DNA of 64,000 nt from assembly GCA_017506865.1 (NCBI GenBank), contig JAFCMP010000002.1, positions 310,001-374,000 of the forward strand, read 5' to 3'. Below, in pieces: positions 24,301 through 36,941 of the stretch. The notes below the pieces were generated by a model, which did no database searches, was not told the DNA's origin, and saw only the letters and a list, made by a program, of their open reading frames with translations. Each line of letters begins with the position of its first letter. Positions within the stretch are counted from its first letter, which is position 1. The translations under genes were made by a program, and so were the position numbers. The DNA is from Tribonema minus (Eukaryota > Sar > Xanthophyceae > Tribonematales > Tribonemataceae).

Positions 24301-27300
24301 ATCCCTATCAGCAGCGCTCCCTGCACGGGAAGCGTACCCAAAGAGTGCATTTGAAACGAATGAAGAGATTTTTTTGGCAGCGCAAGTCTACATGTCACTC
24401 TTGATCATAAGCAAACAGGCAGTATGCACAGCCGCAACGGCCTAATTCATGAATCGGTCAATGATTTGAAGTCATGAACGTGAAGTCATGAACGTGCCGC
24501 TCTTCCCTGTGTACGCTGCAGCCTGCACGGCAAACATGCACAGAGATAGACACTGGTCAATGAATCACGAGTGTCTGGTTTGGTTGAAACACAAAGTGCC
24601 CAGTCTGCGCGCCTGACCCTAACAGAACCCCCTTCTTCTAACCCTAATCCTTCAACAAGTAAGCCCAGCAAGTCCCCTCCGCTGGAGTTCGGTCATACGT
24701 ACCAGCGCTCTACGAGGTTCCAAAACTCTGAGCTTGCTCAGGCCTGCATGAGGCATCGCACCCAACCCAACGCTCACCCAAACCCCAAACCTAAGACAAG
24801 CTGCACATCTGCAGTGTACTTTTTATTCAATGAAATTGAGGCCAGTGCTCCATATGGCGCTGGTGATGTGACGTTTCCGAGATGAACTAGGCTTCTAGAG
24901 TGAGCGTAGGGCGCGACCTGAACTACTCTCAAAAGTGAGCTTATTATTCAAAAGTGGGTTGTTCACTAGGATTCAAGAGTGAGCTGAGCCCGCAAGACAT
25001 TAGAAGAAGCATCTGTGAACTACATAGACCGCAGTGATGAAGTTCGCCTAATATTTTCTTGCATCCACGCTGCTTGAAGACAGGTTTCTGTATCGGTACT
25101 TTGACCTCACTAACGCACAGCACACAGTGCTGTACGACAACTTGCTTGCGAGCATGACACACATACCAACATACCCCCCTCACCTTCTCAGCAGGGCACA
25201 GCGCTCGGCGCAGCACAACGGCCGCGGTGGCGTCATCAGCGTCCTCGGATGGCAGCTCTGCGCCAGCAAGAACCTGGACAAAACACATAACGCAGGGATG
25301 GGTTAAGTATATGAAAACGAATCAGAAGATCGTAGAGCTCCAGGCGACAAGAGATGGTTAGCCGCAAGTGCATTCCACCAACATATGGTACTTCATTCAC
25401 AAGTACATGATGACAGCAGCGCTCAGGACTGGTGGGAATGTGCGAGCGAGCGCAGCGCATGCAGCATATATGCTTATGGGTGAGGTAAGATTCAAGCACT
25501 TTCAAGCATGCACCGTACCCGTCAATTCTGCAAATGCGAAACCGGCAGCTCAGAAAGCAACCACCTGGACGACTCACCGGCAGGCAGCGCTCAGCATCGG
25601 CAAATACTGCGAAAATGAATCACACAGTTTTAAGTATTTACTTCAAGTATGTTCGGTCCTTGAGACGCAAGGCGGCTTAGGATCGGATGGATCGTGGCTA
25701 CTGGTTTGCTGCAAAGCAGCCTGCCAACGTGGCACGGGACATTTCACACATGCAGGGAGAAGCTTATGTCATGCAGGGTTAAGCATACGACATGTACGGC
25801 AGCGTTCCTCATAAGTGGAACGCGCGAGCGAGTGCGTGCTGTATGTACACATCGGTGAGGTATGAACCGTGTACTTTTCCTTTTTTTCGCATCGTGTTCT
25901 TCAAGTTTCAAGTACTTGGACATCAATTCTTTCAACAAGAACAGGCAGCTCAACCCAGCGAGCACTTGGACAATCTTTTAGAAAAAAAAAGCACCGAGCA
26001 GTATATCACAGTCAGCGCTCAGCATCGGTGAACACACGCAACATATGGCGTATTTCGAAGTATGTAGCTGTTATACATCTTTTTAGGGCTAGGGCTAGGG
26101 TTAGGAGGAGGTAACGGAGCGAGCCCACATGAATCATGTATGATGTCAAGCTACTACAGGTTTATAAATACATGATACAGAGTATAATCTCACGCCAAAG
26201 AGTATTGATGCTCAATGACAATCATGTACTCATTGCTCACCCGATTGATGAAGTAGCGCGCGGCGGCAACAGCGCTCGGCGTGCCGATGAAGTTGATGAT
26301 GCGCGGCTCCGGTGACACTCCGCCGCGGCGCTCCACAATGCCCATGTAGCAGCCCGTCAGGCGCTGCAGCCTCCGGAGAGTCTGCAAAGTGCAGAATCAG
26401 AAACAAGAAGAGTCTGTGTTTGGAATATCATACTGAACGCATACGCCATATGATTGCGAGGTGCAGTGCACGCTGAGGATTCGGAGAGGTAGCGAAGCAG
26501 CCATGAATGATAACCTATGCTTATTTATAAATACATGTACTCCGAAGTACACCAAAAGTTGAGGTTGGGTCGCGTTTTGAGACAGGACCATGATGACGGC
26601 TGGCACCCTTGCGGTGTGGAGCCTCCTTCGTGGAGGGACATGTACACAAAGACCTTTGTGAGTCCCTTATGTTGCGGTTTGGGGACCCTCAAATCCGGCT
26701 TCTGGACAGTGAAACTTTTACGCACTTATGTATGCACATTGTTGCACGACTGACGGAGACAAACTGCGTTTGAATAACCGTAACGGAGTGTGTTGATGCA
26801 GGCATGCGCATATCACAGCAACAGTGTACCACAGTCACACAACAGTACACCTGCCGTACTGCATTTGAGCGCTATTGGTTCCGTAATCCGCACATCATCG
26901 CTCAGCTGATACATAGAAGTATATGTGTATACACACAATTCCACACTTTCTGCTGATGCCATCGTACAAACAGGGGCTCTTGCAACCTTCGCATGCAGTC
27001 GCAGCCAGCTTCTTCTTGACAGGGGCGGAGAAAGATGAGAGGGTAAACTGCAGGTACGCATCACATTGCCATGAGCCTCACGTGTATGCCAACATAATTT
27101 TGGTGCCCATCGCCGCGTACATGCTAGTCTACGTAGTACACTCATCCTACGTTACCAGCTGGCACATGAGCTTCCCAAGCAGGTCGCTGCAGGGCAGAGA
27201 CAACGATACCGAGCATATACACGCACTTACAATATGTATATAGAAGTACAAACATACCTTGCCAGCAGGCCCCATGAACTTGCCAAACATGTCCGTGGGG

Positions 27301-30127
27301 CACAGGTACTGAGCGCTGCTGCAGCTCTCAGAAGGCGCACCCTGCGCTGCCTCCGCCGCATCCCGGCCATTGCCGCCAACCGCCGCTCCTGACGCCTCCG
27401 CCGCTGCCTCAGATGCACTGTCTGCCGCCGCCGCAGCCGCTGCGATCAAGGGCGCCTCGGGCTCTGGTGACGGTGCTGTCGGTGCCATCGCATCTGTAAC
27501 TGCATCTGTAATTGTCCCTGTAACTGACGCGGCGGCCGCTGACGCCGGCGGCGGCAATGAGGCTGCTGCCGGTGCTGCTGCTGCGGCTGCTGGTGCCGCT
27601 GACAATGTGACGATGGACGCCACCGACTTTGCCACCGCGTCTAGCTGCGCAGGCCGCGTTGGCGATGGCGGCGGCGGCGGCGGCAGCGACGGCGACACAG
27701 GTGCTGAAGCTGCGACAGTTTGGGGCCCCGATGACGCGTCCGCTGCTGCCGCCCCTGTGGCCGATGCCGCTGTCACTGTTGTTGCCACCGCAGCTTCCGC
27801 CGCCGCCGCGGCGGCAGCAGCAGCAGCAGCATCAGCGGCAGCCACCGCCTCCGCCGCCGCCGCCGCGGCAGCAGCAGCCGCCGCTGCAGCCCTGGCCTTG
27901 CCGCTTCTACCCTTCGATTTCCCCCTGCCGCTGGAACGCGACGAAGCCCTGCTGCCGCCAGCTGGCGACGCCGCTGCCTCTGTTGTGGCAACATCGCCCC
28001 CCGCTGCATGCCCCTTTCTATCATCGCGCGCCGCTGCCTCCGTTGTAACGATTTCAATCCCTGCTCCTGAGGTTTTCCTAGCACCGCGCATCTCTGCCTT
28101 TGTCGCAGCGACATCGCTGACCTCTACAGAGTTCTTTCTAGCGCCGCGCGCCGCTGCCTCCGTTGTAGCGATATCAACCCCCGCTGCAGAGCCCTTCCTA
28201 GCACTTCGTGCCACTGCTTCCGTTTTAGTGACATCGCCCCCCTCTCCAGAGCCCTTTCTAGCACCGCGCGATGCTGCCTCCGTTGTGGCAAAACTGCCCC
28301 CCGCCCTAGAGCCCTTTCTAGCGCCGCGTGCCGTTGTCTCCGTTGTAGCAACATTGCCCCCCGCTCCAGAGCCCCCCGTAGCACCGCCCGCATGTCCAAC
28401 TGCGTCGCTGCCATGCGCAGGGGCGTTTGCAGTGCCTGACGTGAGGGGGGTTGCAGTGCCTGCTGTGTTGTCCGCTGCAGCTGATCCTCCTACAACATCG
28501 CCCTGCGGCGGCTCCGGCTCAGCGCTTTGAAGGTGCGCTGGTTGTGCGTAGCCGGCGCTGCCGCTGACGTCCTGTGCTGCGAGGCTGTGACTCTCCACGT
28601 GAGCGCTGCTGCTGCTGCTCTGCTGCTGCATGCTGCTCACGCTCTCCTGCCGAGCGCTGCCATCTGCAGTATCGAGTAATGCGCTGCTGCTGCTCCCCAG
28701 CGCAGCGCTGCCAGCAGCACTGTCGTCCTGAGCACCTCCGCTGCTGCTCTGCTGCTGAGCACTGCTGCCCTCCTGCCGCTCCTCCTGCTCCTGCGGCGTC
28801 GACGGCTTCTGGTTCCGGCGCTTCTTTGATGACGTTTTCTTCTGCAGCGCAGCCTTCCGGAGCGGCTCCTGCTGCGCTGTTTGAATCTGCTGCTGCTGAG
28901 CGAGCGGCGGCGCCTGCTGCACTGCCATGGCCTGCTTGGGCTGCTGCTTCTCTAGCTGCAAATTCTGCTTCTCTAGCTCCAGATTCTGCTGCGTCTTTTG
29001 CGTAAGCGCCTCGAGCTGCACAGCTGGCGCCTGCTTCGCCTGCTGCTCTCCCGCTGGCAGCTGCTGCTGCTCCTGCTGCGCATGCTGCCGTGACTGCTGC
29101 TGGGGCTGCGACAGCGGCAGAAGCGGCACCTGTGGAGCCGCCACAGGCTGAGCAGGCTCTGCCTGCTTGGTGGAGGCGACTGCGAGCCAGCTGCGGCCGG
29201 GCTGCCGCTGCGCGGGCTGCTGCTGCCGCCGTCGCCACTGCTGCTGCTGCTGCTGCTGCTGCTGTTGTATTGCCATGGCGCGTTCCAGTTCCGTTTCGCC
29301 TCCACCAATGCCATGTCCGCCTGGCAGTTCCGCACTGCTGCCGCCGATCCGTATGCCGCTTTTGCCACTAGGAGTGGGCCCCAATAATGTGTCCTCCGCC
29401 TTAAAGTCGTTGCTCTTGCTGCCGCGGCTGCTGATGCTGCTAGGAGATGATCAGCAGAACAAGAAAACCAGGGATGAGACTTGGCGCAATAATTGCAGTG
29501 CACCCATGTACTGATCTTAAATATTGAAATTCATGATAATTGTTGGCCTTACTTCTTATTGCGGTGGTGCAGCTGCTGGGAGGGCACTGCTGCCTCCATC
29601 ACGCGATTGCACCTGCGAGGCTCAAGTGGGTAATGCCTTCGCGATAACCAAATACACATGACACGTGCAGTACCAGAATGCTGCTTGATAATGCCGTACA
29701 ATAGTTGCCGTGGAAGCGCATACAGTGACTATGATGCTGGTGCTGTTCTCGATATCGCATACCACAAATTTGCACGACATCAGCACGAAATGCGCAACCA
29801 ACTGACGGGGCGAGGCATGCGAGCTTACCATTTTTCTGCGTAGCTGACGGCAGACCCACGTTCTGCGCCTCCACCGCCAGTGCCACCAGCAACAGCAGGG
29901 ACAGAGCCTGTGCTCGCAGGCGTGGGCCAGGCCTCTGGAGAGCTGTCTGTTGGTGCAACACCGCCCCATGCAGCGGCATTGGTTTCATGCGAAGGCGGCG
30001 GCCACCCACCGTCGTCATCTATGGCCACGCCACTGCCGTGGCGAGGCTTCTCGTCCTGCCTATGGCTCTGCTGTGGCGCTGGCCGACCTGGCTTGTCCCG
30101 GCAGTGATCGCCGGTAACCCAACTCAT
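20142..30127 (-). CDS. Large polyQ/polyA RNA-binding protein with three KH domains, seven exons
   Basis: Exons on the minus strand: 30127-29829, 29439-27258, 26381-26241, 25273-25184, 24223-24118, 22947-22745, 22235-20142. All phases join, giving 1,704 aa from the Met at 30127; the true start could be further up, since the frame is open to 30262. The N-terminal ~800 residues are low-complexity Gln, Ala and Ser, including imperfect repeats of about 20 residues (ARKGS-x-AGG-x(2)-A(T/K)TEA). Three KH folds follow with their GxxG loops. KH1: FGKFMGPAGKTLRRLQ to RIINFIGTPSAV. KH2: VLIGNYGMGIKRLEH to QVSIKGKAADVEHTV. KH3: AAIRLAGRGGEVMEYIQ to YLLRISGAPAQIDAA. The C-terminal ~600 residues are again polyQ, with Gly- and Arg-rich patches. 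The triple-KH core suits a post-transcriptional regulator binding single-stranded RNA. The Q-rich arms suggest condensate or granule behaviour (inference). KH1, KH2 and KH3 are each split across introns. The stop at 20142 could instead be bypassed by a GTATGC donor just before it. Confidence 0.85.
22410..22690 (-). repeat. Decayed copies downstream of the KH3 exon
   Basis: Below the functional exon edge (22745) two diverged copies of its end follow at about 22555-22690 and 22410-22475. They retain recognisable pieces (NVPADSASTYLAGGGG against DVPANGAAIRLAGRGG) but carry stops and shifts. Confidence 0.65.
23063..23585 (-). repeat. Four decayed copies upstream of the KH2/KH3 exon acceptor
   Basis: At about 158-bp spacing (near 23063, 23220, 23380, 23540) the intron repeats the acceptor plus exon start that encodes VSIKGKAADVEHTV, with the same flanking intron sequence. 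All lie upstream in gene orientation of the functional copy at 22947. Confidence 0.8.
23985..24060 (-). repeat. Copy of the KH2 core exon end
   Basis: Echo of 24086-24130: NLEHSTDP then a stop where the functional exon reads NLEHSADPQIMQ, followed by the same GTCAG donor context and CCCTAA-like repeats. Confidence 0.7.
25303..25383 (+). repeat. Dispersed ~78-bp repeat, copy 2
   Basis: Closely similar to 11021-11099; see that entry. It sits in a KH-gene intron, just upstream (gene orientation) of the 25273 exon. Confidence 0.75.
25420..26060 (+). repeat. Diverged tandem duplication inside a KH-gene intron
   Basis: Blocks about 25425-25625 and 25805-26035 share GCGAGCGAGYGC, GGTGAGGTA, CAGGCAGCTCA and CAGCGCTCAGCATCGG in the same order. 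A second pair with TTTATAAATACATG is at about 26086-26175 and 26475-26540. Confidence 0.55.
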
Positions 30128-30339
30128 GTCGTACTTCAAAGCCGTGACGTGCCGATTTCGGCCTTGCAGCTCGGGGGGTGATGATTGCTGTCTAGCGGCA
30201 GCCGCTTCGCTGCAGGAGGCCTCTATCTCTCGGCGATCAACACCTGGGGTCCGAGCCAGCAAGCTAGGGTTGGATCCAAGTGTGTGCAGTCATTGACGAG
30301 CAGGGAGCAGGCTGGATTGCTCTGAGCGCCGACGCGCCG

Positions 30340-30732
30340 TCAGGCAGCAACAGCGCGATTCAATCGCTTGAAGACTCCGCCCTCCTGCGCTAGTTGCTTC
30401 AGGTCATGTGCTGTGGCTTGTGCAAGCAGAGCAGGCGTTCTCGACAAATTCGTGCCAGCCAAACCTAGCAAAGAAGGCTGACCTATTGCTGTGATGCCCG
30501 CCCCCCTCGCCGCGACAGCTTCTGTCGCAGGCAGGCCGCCCCGACGCCTCCTGAGCCTCGCTGTCGTGTCGTACAGCACTAGAAGAGAGTGTGTTCGATC
30601 CAGGAAGGCAGGGGGAAAAAGGGGGAAGCTGTCGACACGCCAGGCAGGCGATGAGCGAGCTTTTGCGAGTTTTTTTCCCATCAATAAAGGGCTCCCTGCT
30701 ACTGCACTGGAAGCTTGATCTACCAAGGACAT
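30340..30732 (-). CDS. Hypothetical 130-aa frame upstream of the KH gene
   Basis: ATG at 30730-30732 opens a 130-codon frame, rich in Ala, Leu and Arg, ending HDLKQLAQEGGVFKRLNRAVAA-like just before TGA. No family recognised. It lies on the same strand, 0.2-0.6 kb upstream of the KH gene's first supported exon, so it could be an N-terminal exon of that gene, but I found no donor giving an in-phase join. It could also be a short independent gene or non-coding. Confidence 0.3.
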   Translation of the reverse strand: MSLVDQASSAVAGSPLLMGKKLAKARSSPAWRVDSFPLFPPAFLDRTHSLLVLYDTTARLRRRRGGLPATEAVAARGAGITAIGQPSLLGLAGTNLSRTPALLAQATAHDLKQLAQEGGVFKRLNRAVAA

Positions 30733-31422
30733 TAATCTGCAACAGCACTTGCTGTTGAGCAGCTAAACAAGTGCAGCTGTGAGCTCAGAACTTGGCATGG
30801 CAGCCTGTAGTCTGAGTGAATGTGATACTGTAGCTGGTAAAAAGAGTTCTCAGAACCGTGTGAACTTGGCATTGCTTCAGTACTCAACAAGCACTGGAAT
30901 CCTCTGATTGTCATCATTTGACAGACGACGAAATGTCAGTGGAAGAATCTTTCCTGTGTGCATCTGCAAAGGCAAAGTAAACGACTCGACCAGCCCGGCT
31001 CACGGCGTGATCCACATTGCCTCGTGCCAGTCTTGCTGCTTGGTATTAACATCCATCATTTCCTCCAGCAACCACAACGTGTCCTGCAAAGGCAATCTTG
31101 AGAAATCCATCAACAGTTGGTGCAGTAATCTGTTTGTCGTTGACAGCTAACGGCGTTGCACGATTATCGTACCTTGAACATCAATGCGCATTTTGTCAAC
31201 CAACATTCTGCACGCACGCTCAGGAGCCAATACCCAGCGGTGAACTGTGCTGTGTAGGTCGCACATGTGCTTGTAATCCATGAAACAGCAGCATACGAGA
31301 TAGTATTGAGAGAAAAAAGACGAGATGCTATTGAGATAACAAAGCTGTATTCTTTGTGTGGCAACGCGCGTCAGGTCTAGTTGTGGATTTTGACTGCATG
31401 ACTACTCTGTAGTATGGGCGTG
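30733..31422. other. Spacer between the KH gene region and the RNF32-like 3' end
   Basis: No gene seen. The RNF32-like gene ends at 31423 on the minus strand, so its terminator region should lie here. Confidence 0.5.
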
Positions 31423-34400
31423 TCAGCTGGAACAGCGTATGATGGTATGCACACTCATGCTCCGGTACCCCCCCCTACAGACGGGGCACAGCGGCACCTC
31501 GTAAATGTTAAAGGCCTCGAACGCGCGCAGACAGTGCTGGTGGAACGCGTGCGTGCAGCTACACACGGCCACAGCCTTCGCCGCCGCCGCAGCGCCAGCC
31601 TTGCCCACAGCATCTAGGCACATGTCATTCATGCAGATGGGGCACTCTGTGTCCCCCCTCCCCTGGGCAGTGCTCAGTATCAAGCCCCAGTCCGGTTGCG
31701 GCGGCTTGTTGTGAGGTGCCAGCTCTGCTAGTGTATCGGCGGCGGCGGCGGCGGTGGGGGATTCGGCGCCCGCGGGTGCAGCAGGAGGTCCAAACACCCT
31801 GGATGCGCAGGGGAGAGGGCAGCACGCGTCCTGTTTCAACTTAAAAGTATGGTGACCCCCAAAAAATAAAATCAGGGTATGTATGCCCCCTGTGCCCGTT
31901 CCGCTGAGCGCTGCTTTGGTGCTTCAGCATTTACAATCGTGGCGCAGCTCGTTTGCGACAGAGTCGCAGGGCACAATGGGTTCCTTCGCTGTGTTGGCAG
32001 CGCCTCAGAGCGGCTGCTGGTGCTGCGGCAGCGCCCAAATGCTTCCAGTCTGCATCATGCGCAGAGTCAGTCCTGCTGAGCATCCTCACAGGCAGTGAGG
32101 TAGGCAATGCCGCAATGTACCACGGCATTGTGTGCTGAAAGCTGGGCGGCCAGTCTGGACAGTGAAAAAGGTAGTTACAAAGAGCTGAAAATCAGTAACG
32201 ACTGCCCTCGGGCTGGTGGCCGCGCACACATTGGGTGACGCATAACAGACGGGGCACTCCAAGCGACGGTCCACATTTCCCAACAGTGAAGTATGCACGG
32301 CGACCGCGTACACAAAGGCCTGCTGCTGCTCTACAACAAGCACGTACTTGCATCCTGTTTGCCATTCCTATCTACTCACCAGTACGCCTTGGATCTTCAA
32401 CAATATATGTCGGCCACAACTTCCCAAAGAAGTGCTCCGTTGTCACAGTCGTCATTCTGAGCGCTGGCACATACTTGAAGTACATTGATACGGAAAGCAC
32501 TTCAAGTGTCTGCATGTGGGCTTGCTCTGTGTTTTAGAGGCTACAGTTCAGTAATTCATGCCCACCTGCAATTGTTCATGTCCGCTCGCAGTGACAGTTA
32601 CAGCGGTCCCAAAATAGAACTCATGTTTGCCGGCAATGCGCGCTGGTATTTTGGGGCAGCTCGAACTTCATTGGGCGTATGATTCTGGCGCTACTATGTA
32701 CCACTAGCTTACTGACACGCATTGTAATCAGCGCTGCCAACTCAGAGAGACCCCGCTAGTGCAACTGCAAGACAGTCTTGAACTCAAACTGCGAGCATGG
32801 CACACCACGTGGGCGCATACACCGGCCAGAGCACTGGCGCACTACACACTACGCTGCGCGGTCAATGAAAACTTCAATTGGTGACTTCAAGTAGTGACTC
32901 ACCCGCGACTGTAAGCGAGGCCCTGCTCCAGCTCCCCAAAGAGCGCCTCTATGTCGTCATCAGTGCTCCGCAGGGACTTCTCCAGCTTGCGCGTGCAGCT
33001 GCTCAGCTCGCAGGCCATGAACGTGCGGCGCCGCCGCGCATCGCCGCCGCCGCCTCTGAAGTGCTCCCGCAGCAGCGCTCGGAAGGATTGCCGCGCCAGG
33101 TATCCACGTGCCACGCACTGAGGAAAATGAGAATTTGCGCAGCGTGGTTGATGTTAGGTGGAAGCGGATGGCGCGGCTCTTTGAGAAAAGCGTAGTATTG
33201 CTTGCGTACTTCAAGTATCACGGCGTAGTGGTGCCGGTTGAAGATGCCTTGACGAAACCAAAGCAGCAGCGTGATTGAAGTTGAAGTTGTGAATTGTTAA
33301 GTGCAGCCGCTCGTGCACAACGCTCAGCTGCATCAGGTGCAAGACGAACACGCTCGCTACCCTCGTCTGCCACCCTCGGCTAACGCCCCAGCTGGTATGC
33401 CCAAATCAAGCAACCCTAACACAATTGATTCTACGTAGTTTGAATGGAGAGGGGACATGGCAGCTGCTCCTCACAAACACAGTGAAAACAAGCACCTGTT
33501 GGACACGCAGCAGGGGAGCGATCATCACACGTGCGACGCCGGCTGTCCAAGTGTAGGGCCTGCGAAGTTGTTTCGACTGCTGCTGCAGCGGTGCAGTACC
33601 TACCTACCCTTGCCGGCCATGTTGTCTGGACAGCCGAACCACCAGCAGTAGCTTTCACAGCCACCGAATCAGAGGATACCATGCTGGGATGGGCAGGACA
33701 GCAGCGATCAGCTCATCCTTGCTCAGCAATCTGAAGAACTTGTGCATTTGCAGCTCATCGCCACCGCAATTTGTATGAAGGCGAGTATGTATTGCCATGC
33801 CGGTAGAGGTACAATATCTAAGATAGTACACATGTACACGATGGCTTTGTAGCTATGGTCACCCTCTAGGCTAGGGTTCAAAGAAGTGACCAAACTTCAC
33901 CTGCATCTTCAACAAGCACTTCTGCCGCCACGCCTCGGCGCCGCGCTTGGAGACGCGCTTCCGGTAGTTGGCATGCCGGCACAAGGGACACACGCGCGCG
34001 CCGCCGCGCGCCCCGACAAACCGCTCAAAAGACAGCAAACACGCTGGGTGGAACACGTGGCTGCAGGAGAGCACCACCTGCCGCGCAGCGATTGGAAGGC
34101 ATGCACAAGGGGGGGGTGTCAGTTGTAGGTGCTGGTAGTACGTGGCACAAGGTGTTTGCTCTGGAGCTTGTACCTTTTAGGCGGGGAGCCTGTTGGATTG
34201 TGTAGAAGGGGTCATTGTATTCTGCAGAGGTTTCCTAGGTTTCCCTTGCAAGTTCTGGCACGTTCTTGCGTGTTCTGGGAAGTTCTAGTGCCTTCTGCTG
34301 TAGGGAAGCAATTCCACCACCTTGTGTCTTGTGCATCCTGTAAATACCTCACTTCCTTCGCATCCGCACAAGATGGAACTCTCTCCTGCCTCTGGTGCTC

Positions 34401-35582
34401 TGCAATCATGCCTGATCAACAAGATGTGCAACCCGAAGGTGAGGAGGAGAACATACTGCTTCCGCTGGCTGGCACTCTGGGCGGTGTTAGAAAGTCAACG
34501 AGCCAATTCAGATTGGGTGACGAGGAAAGGCATGTGGCTTGATGTCATTGCTGATGTACTTGAAGCGACAAGAAAGCGGGACTCAGCATGCGGCCGGCGC
34601 TCGTGCAAGCCGCTACTGTGTGACTCAGACTCGTGAAGTTCATCACAAACAGCTGAAGTCTTAAGCTGGTTTGCCAGATGTTGCACCCGTTACTGCTGCT
34701 GTTGTGCCACTTCATGTCCATCGGTGCGCAAGCGTTGCCGCCTGCAATGATGCCGTGCCCCACCGAGCAGCTTGTCGCATTTCTCACATGCGTTATCTGC
34801 TGTGGCGCAAGTTGTTGTGCTGTGCTCTTGCGCTCGTCGTCAACATAGGCGGCAGGTACAATGCAACATGCACGATCAGCCAATGTACTCATCATCCGTC
34901 CAGTGAATGTGCATGGCAAATGTGGCTGTTGGCGCACCTGCTTGCCGCACTTGAATGCCTCCATACATATCGGACATGTCGCATCGCCCCTCCTTTCTGC
35001 GGCGTCCTCCACCGCCCCCCACTCCTCAGGGGTCAACGGACTTGGCGGCTTTTCTTCCAGCCCGCGCATCTGTGCAAGTGTTAATGTTGGCCGTGCTCGA
35101 CGCCCTCCGAGCGGCTTGTAAAGCCGCTGCTGCCCTCGTGCGCAGTTCAAGCAGCCGGCAGGAGCCCCGGCGTTGCTGGCAGAGGAGCTCAGGCTGTTGA
35201 ACGAGCTGCACCTTTCGCATGACCGCTGACCTTGCGGTAGGTGCTGCCCTATGCTGGCACTGTCGCTGTGGCTCGGTGCGCGTGCCGCAGAGGTTCGTCC
35301 AGAATGTTGGTCAACAGTCGCGTGTGCAGGCACTGAGGAGTAGCCGTCAAAGCATGGGGCTAAAGAACGCGATTCAAGTCGATTTGAATCCAAGATCCCT
35401 CTGTGGCGCGGGAGTGTGCCGCCCCGCGTCAAGTTCAGTAAACTGCAGTTGGTCCTCATCAGTTTGTCTTGCAGCGCGCACGCATCCAGCACTGTGCAAG
35501 CGTCACGGGCAGCACTTGACGCCGAGGCAAAACTCTTTGCGACCCTTCCTCTGCCAGCGCTACCATCACCTACTCGACGCAT
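31423..35582 (-). CDS. RNF32-like protein: two RING fingers around an IQ motif, four exons
   Basis: Exons on the minus strand: 35582-34938, 34077-33901, 33117-32903, 31798-31423; phases join for 470 aa. RING 1 is split by intron 1: CPICMEAF then VVLSCSHVFHPACLLSFERF and CPLCRHANYRKR. An IQ-like motif spans intron 2 (KMQCVARGYLARQ), followed by a charged helix with DDDIEALFGELEQGLAYSR. RING 2 is in the last exon: CPICMNDM, CSCTHAFHQHCLRAFEAF, CPVCRGGY. The order RING-IQ-helix-RING, with W-x-x-x-L ahead of RING 2, matches animal RNF32, a putative ubiquitin ligase. In animals RNF32 is expressed mainly in testis; a ciliary or flagellar role here is inference. The N-terminal ~160 residues are Ser/Ala-rich and unconserved. 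RING 2 has a long Ala-rich insert (GAAAAAKAV) between its first two zinc pairs. Confidence 0.88.
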
Positions 35583-36941
35583 TGTGTTTCCACTGCACTG
35601 CTATCGAACACACACGCAGCAGCAAGTGTTTCTCTTTTTCTTCGTTACAGAATGGCGTGTCCACATTTGAACGTGTAATTGAAGTTTGGTTTGGCAGAGC
35701 TGAGAGACCCAAGGCGGCGCTGCGGTGATGGCCCGAAGGTGGTGCAAGGATGAAAGGCGCACTAAAATGGCTTGGTAGCGTGGAGTGGCCTGCAGAGGAC
35801 GCAAGAGCACTATCCAGGTGATCAAAGCACACCTCTTCAATCTGTGTGCTCATCATGAACATCAATCCGTGCGATACAACCTCATTTAATGGTCTATGTT
35901 AACGCGGATCGTTAATCTCTACTCGTGTTCAAGAATCACGCTCGAGCGCTTCAGATTCATGGAATCTACCCAAAGACACCTTACGGGCTCTTGCTACAAT
36001 GCGTACAGTGAGCAAGGACGCAGGGCACCTGAATGGCCGCAGTCACGCGCTCACATCATGAACTACCCTGCTCAATCAACACACACACCTAGATTAGTGA
36101 TCGAGGGGGGTGATCTTCTGTGCTGTGGCCGCTTGGGTTCAAGTTGAAACCATGGTACGCATTCTGAGCCAGCAACAGCCCATATGGAGTACAATGAGTA
36201 GGCACACTTAACTGACAGCAACATCTGATATCCTCTAATCCATGCCTTGCAAGCCGGGGAGCGTTGATATTTATGTTTATCACTCTGTGTAACCTCTACT
36301 GACCTCTTGCCATGCGCCGCTGACTGTGCCGCCATCCACTGCTCCTCTCGTTGCGTCTACATACTCGCACTGTGCGCGGCGGGGCGCCAGCTTGAAGTTC
36401 AGTATTCTGATAGGCGAACTACGTGACAGTGGTCTTGAGCACCCGTTTCGCAGCTTTCAAGATCAATTTGTACTTCAACTAACTCATTCTGTCTAGATGA
36501 GTAGGGCCTGCGTTTCAAGTCAGGCATCGTTTATGATCAACGCAGTATTGTCTGCAGGGCATGAGGCCGGCAGCTATGGCCAAGTGTGCCAGCACCTTTC
36601 AAGAGTGCAAGCAAGGTCAGCGAAGGCATCTTGCAGTCGATTACAGGAGCCCCGCCATGGTACTATTAGAGGTGTTCTTTCTTGCTCCTTCATGGGGTCA
36701 CCAAGTAGCGTCGAATCTAACTGTTGTTGTCTGCAGCACCGTTGGGATAAGGTCTGTGAACCAAAACGTCAGGGCTCTGGTCAGAATTCGCATTAGGGGT
36801 AGGGTTGGGCTTGTGGTTAGGGTCATCCCTGAATCTTCGAGAGCCACAGAGACACCCCACTATGTACATCTTTTTCATAACGTTGATGAAACTGTTATTT
36901 GTCATCCCTGACGCTTCTGTACACTGGCACACAGGGGCACA
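35583..36941. promoter_or_regulatory. Divergent intergenic region between RNF32-like and FYVE-myotubularin genes
   Basis: About 1.36 kb separates two start codons on opposite strands, so both promoters should lie here. I see no clear TATA box. A TTAGGG-like run lies at 36794-36825, about 120 bp before the myotubularin ATG. Short plus- and minus-strand frames here have no recognisable product. Confidence 0.45.

Noticed and set aside
27370..28530. 386-codon plus-strand Ala/Pro frame
   Set aside because: Shadow of the KH gene's N-terminal exon, with no domain and no splice support.
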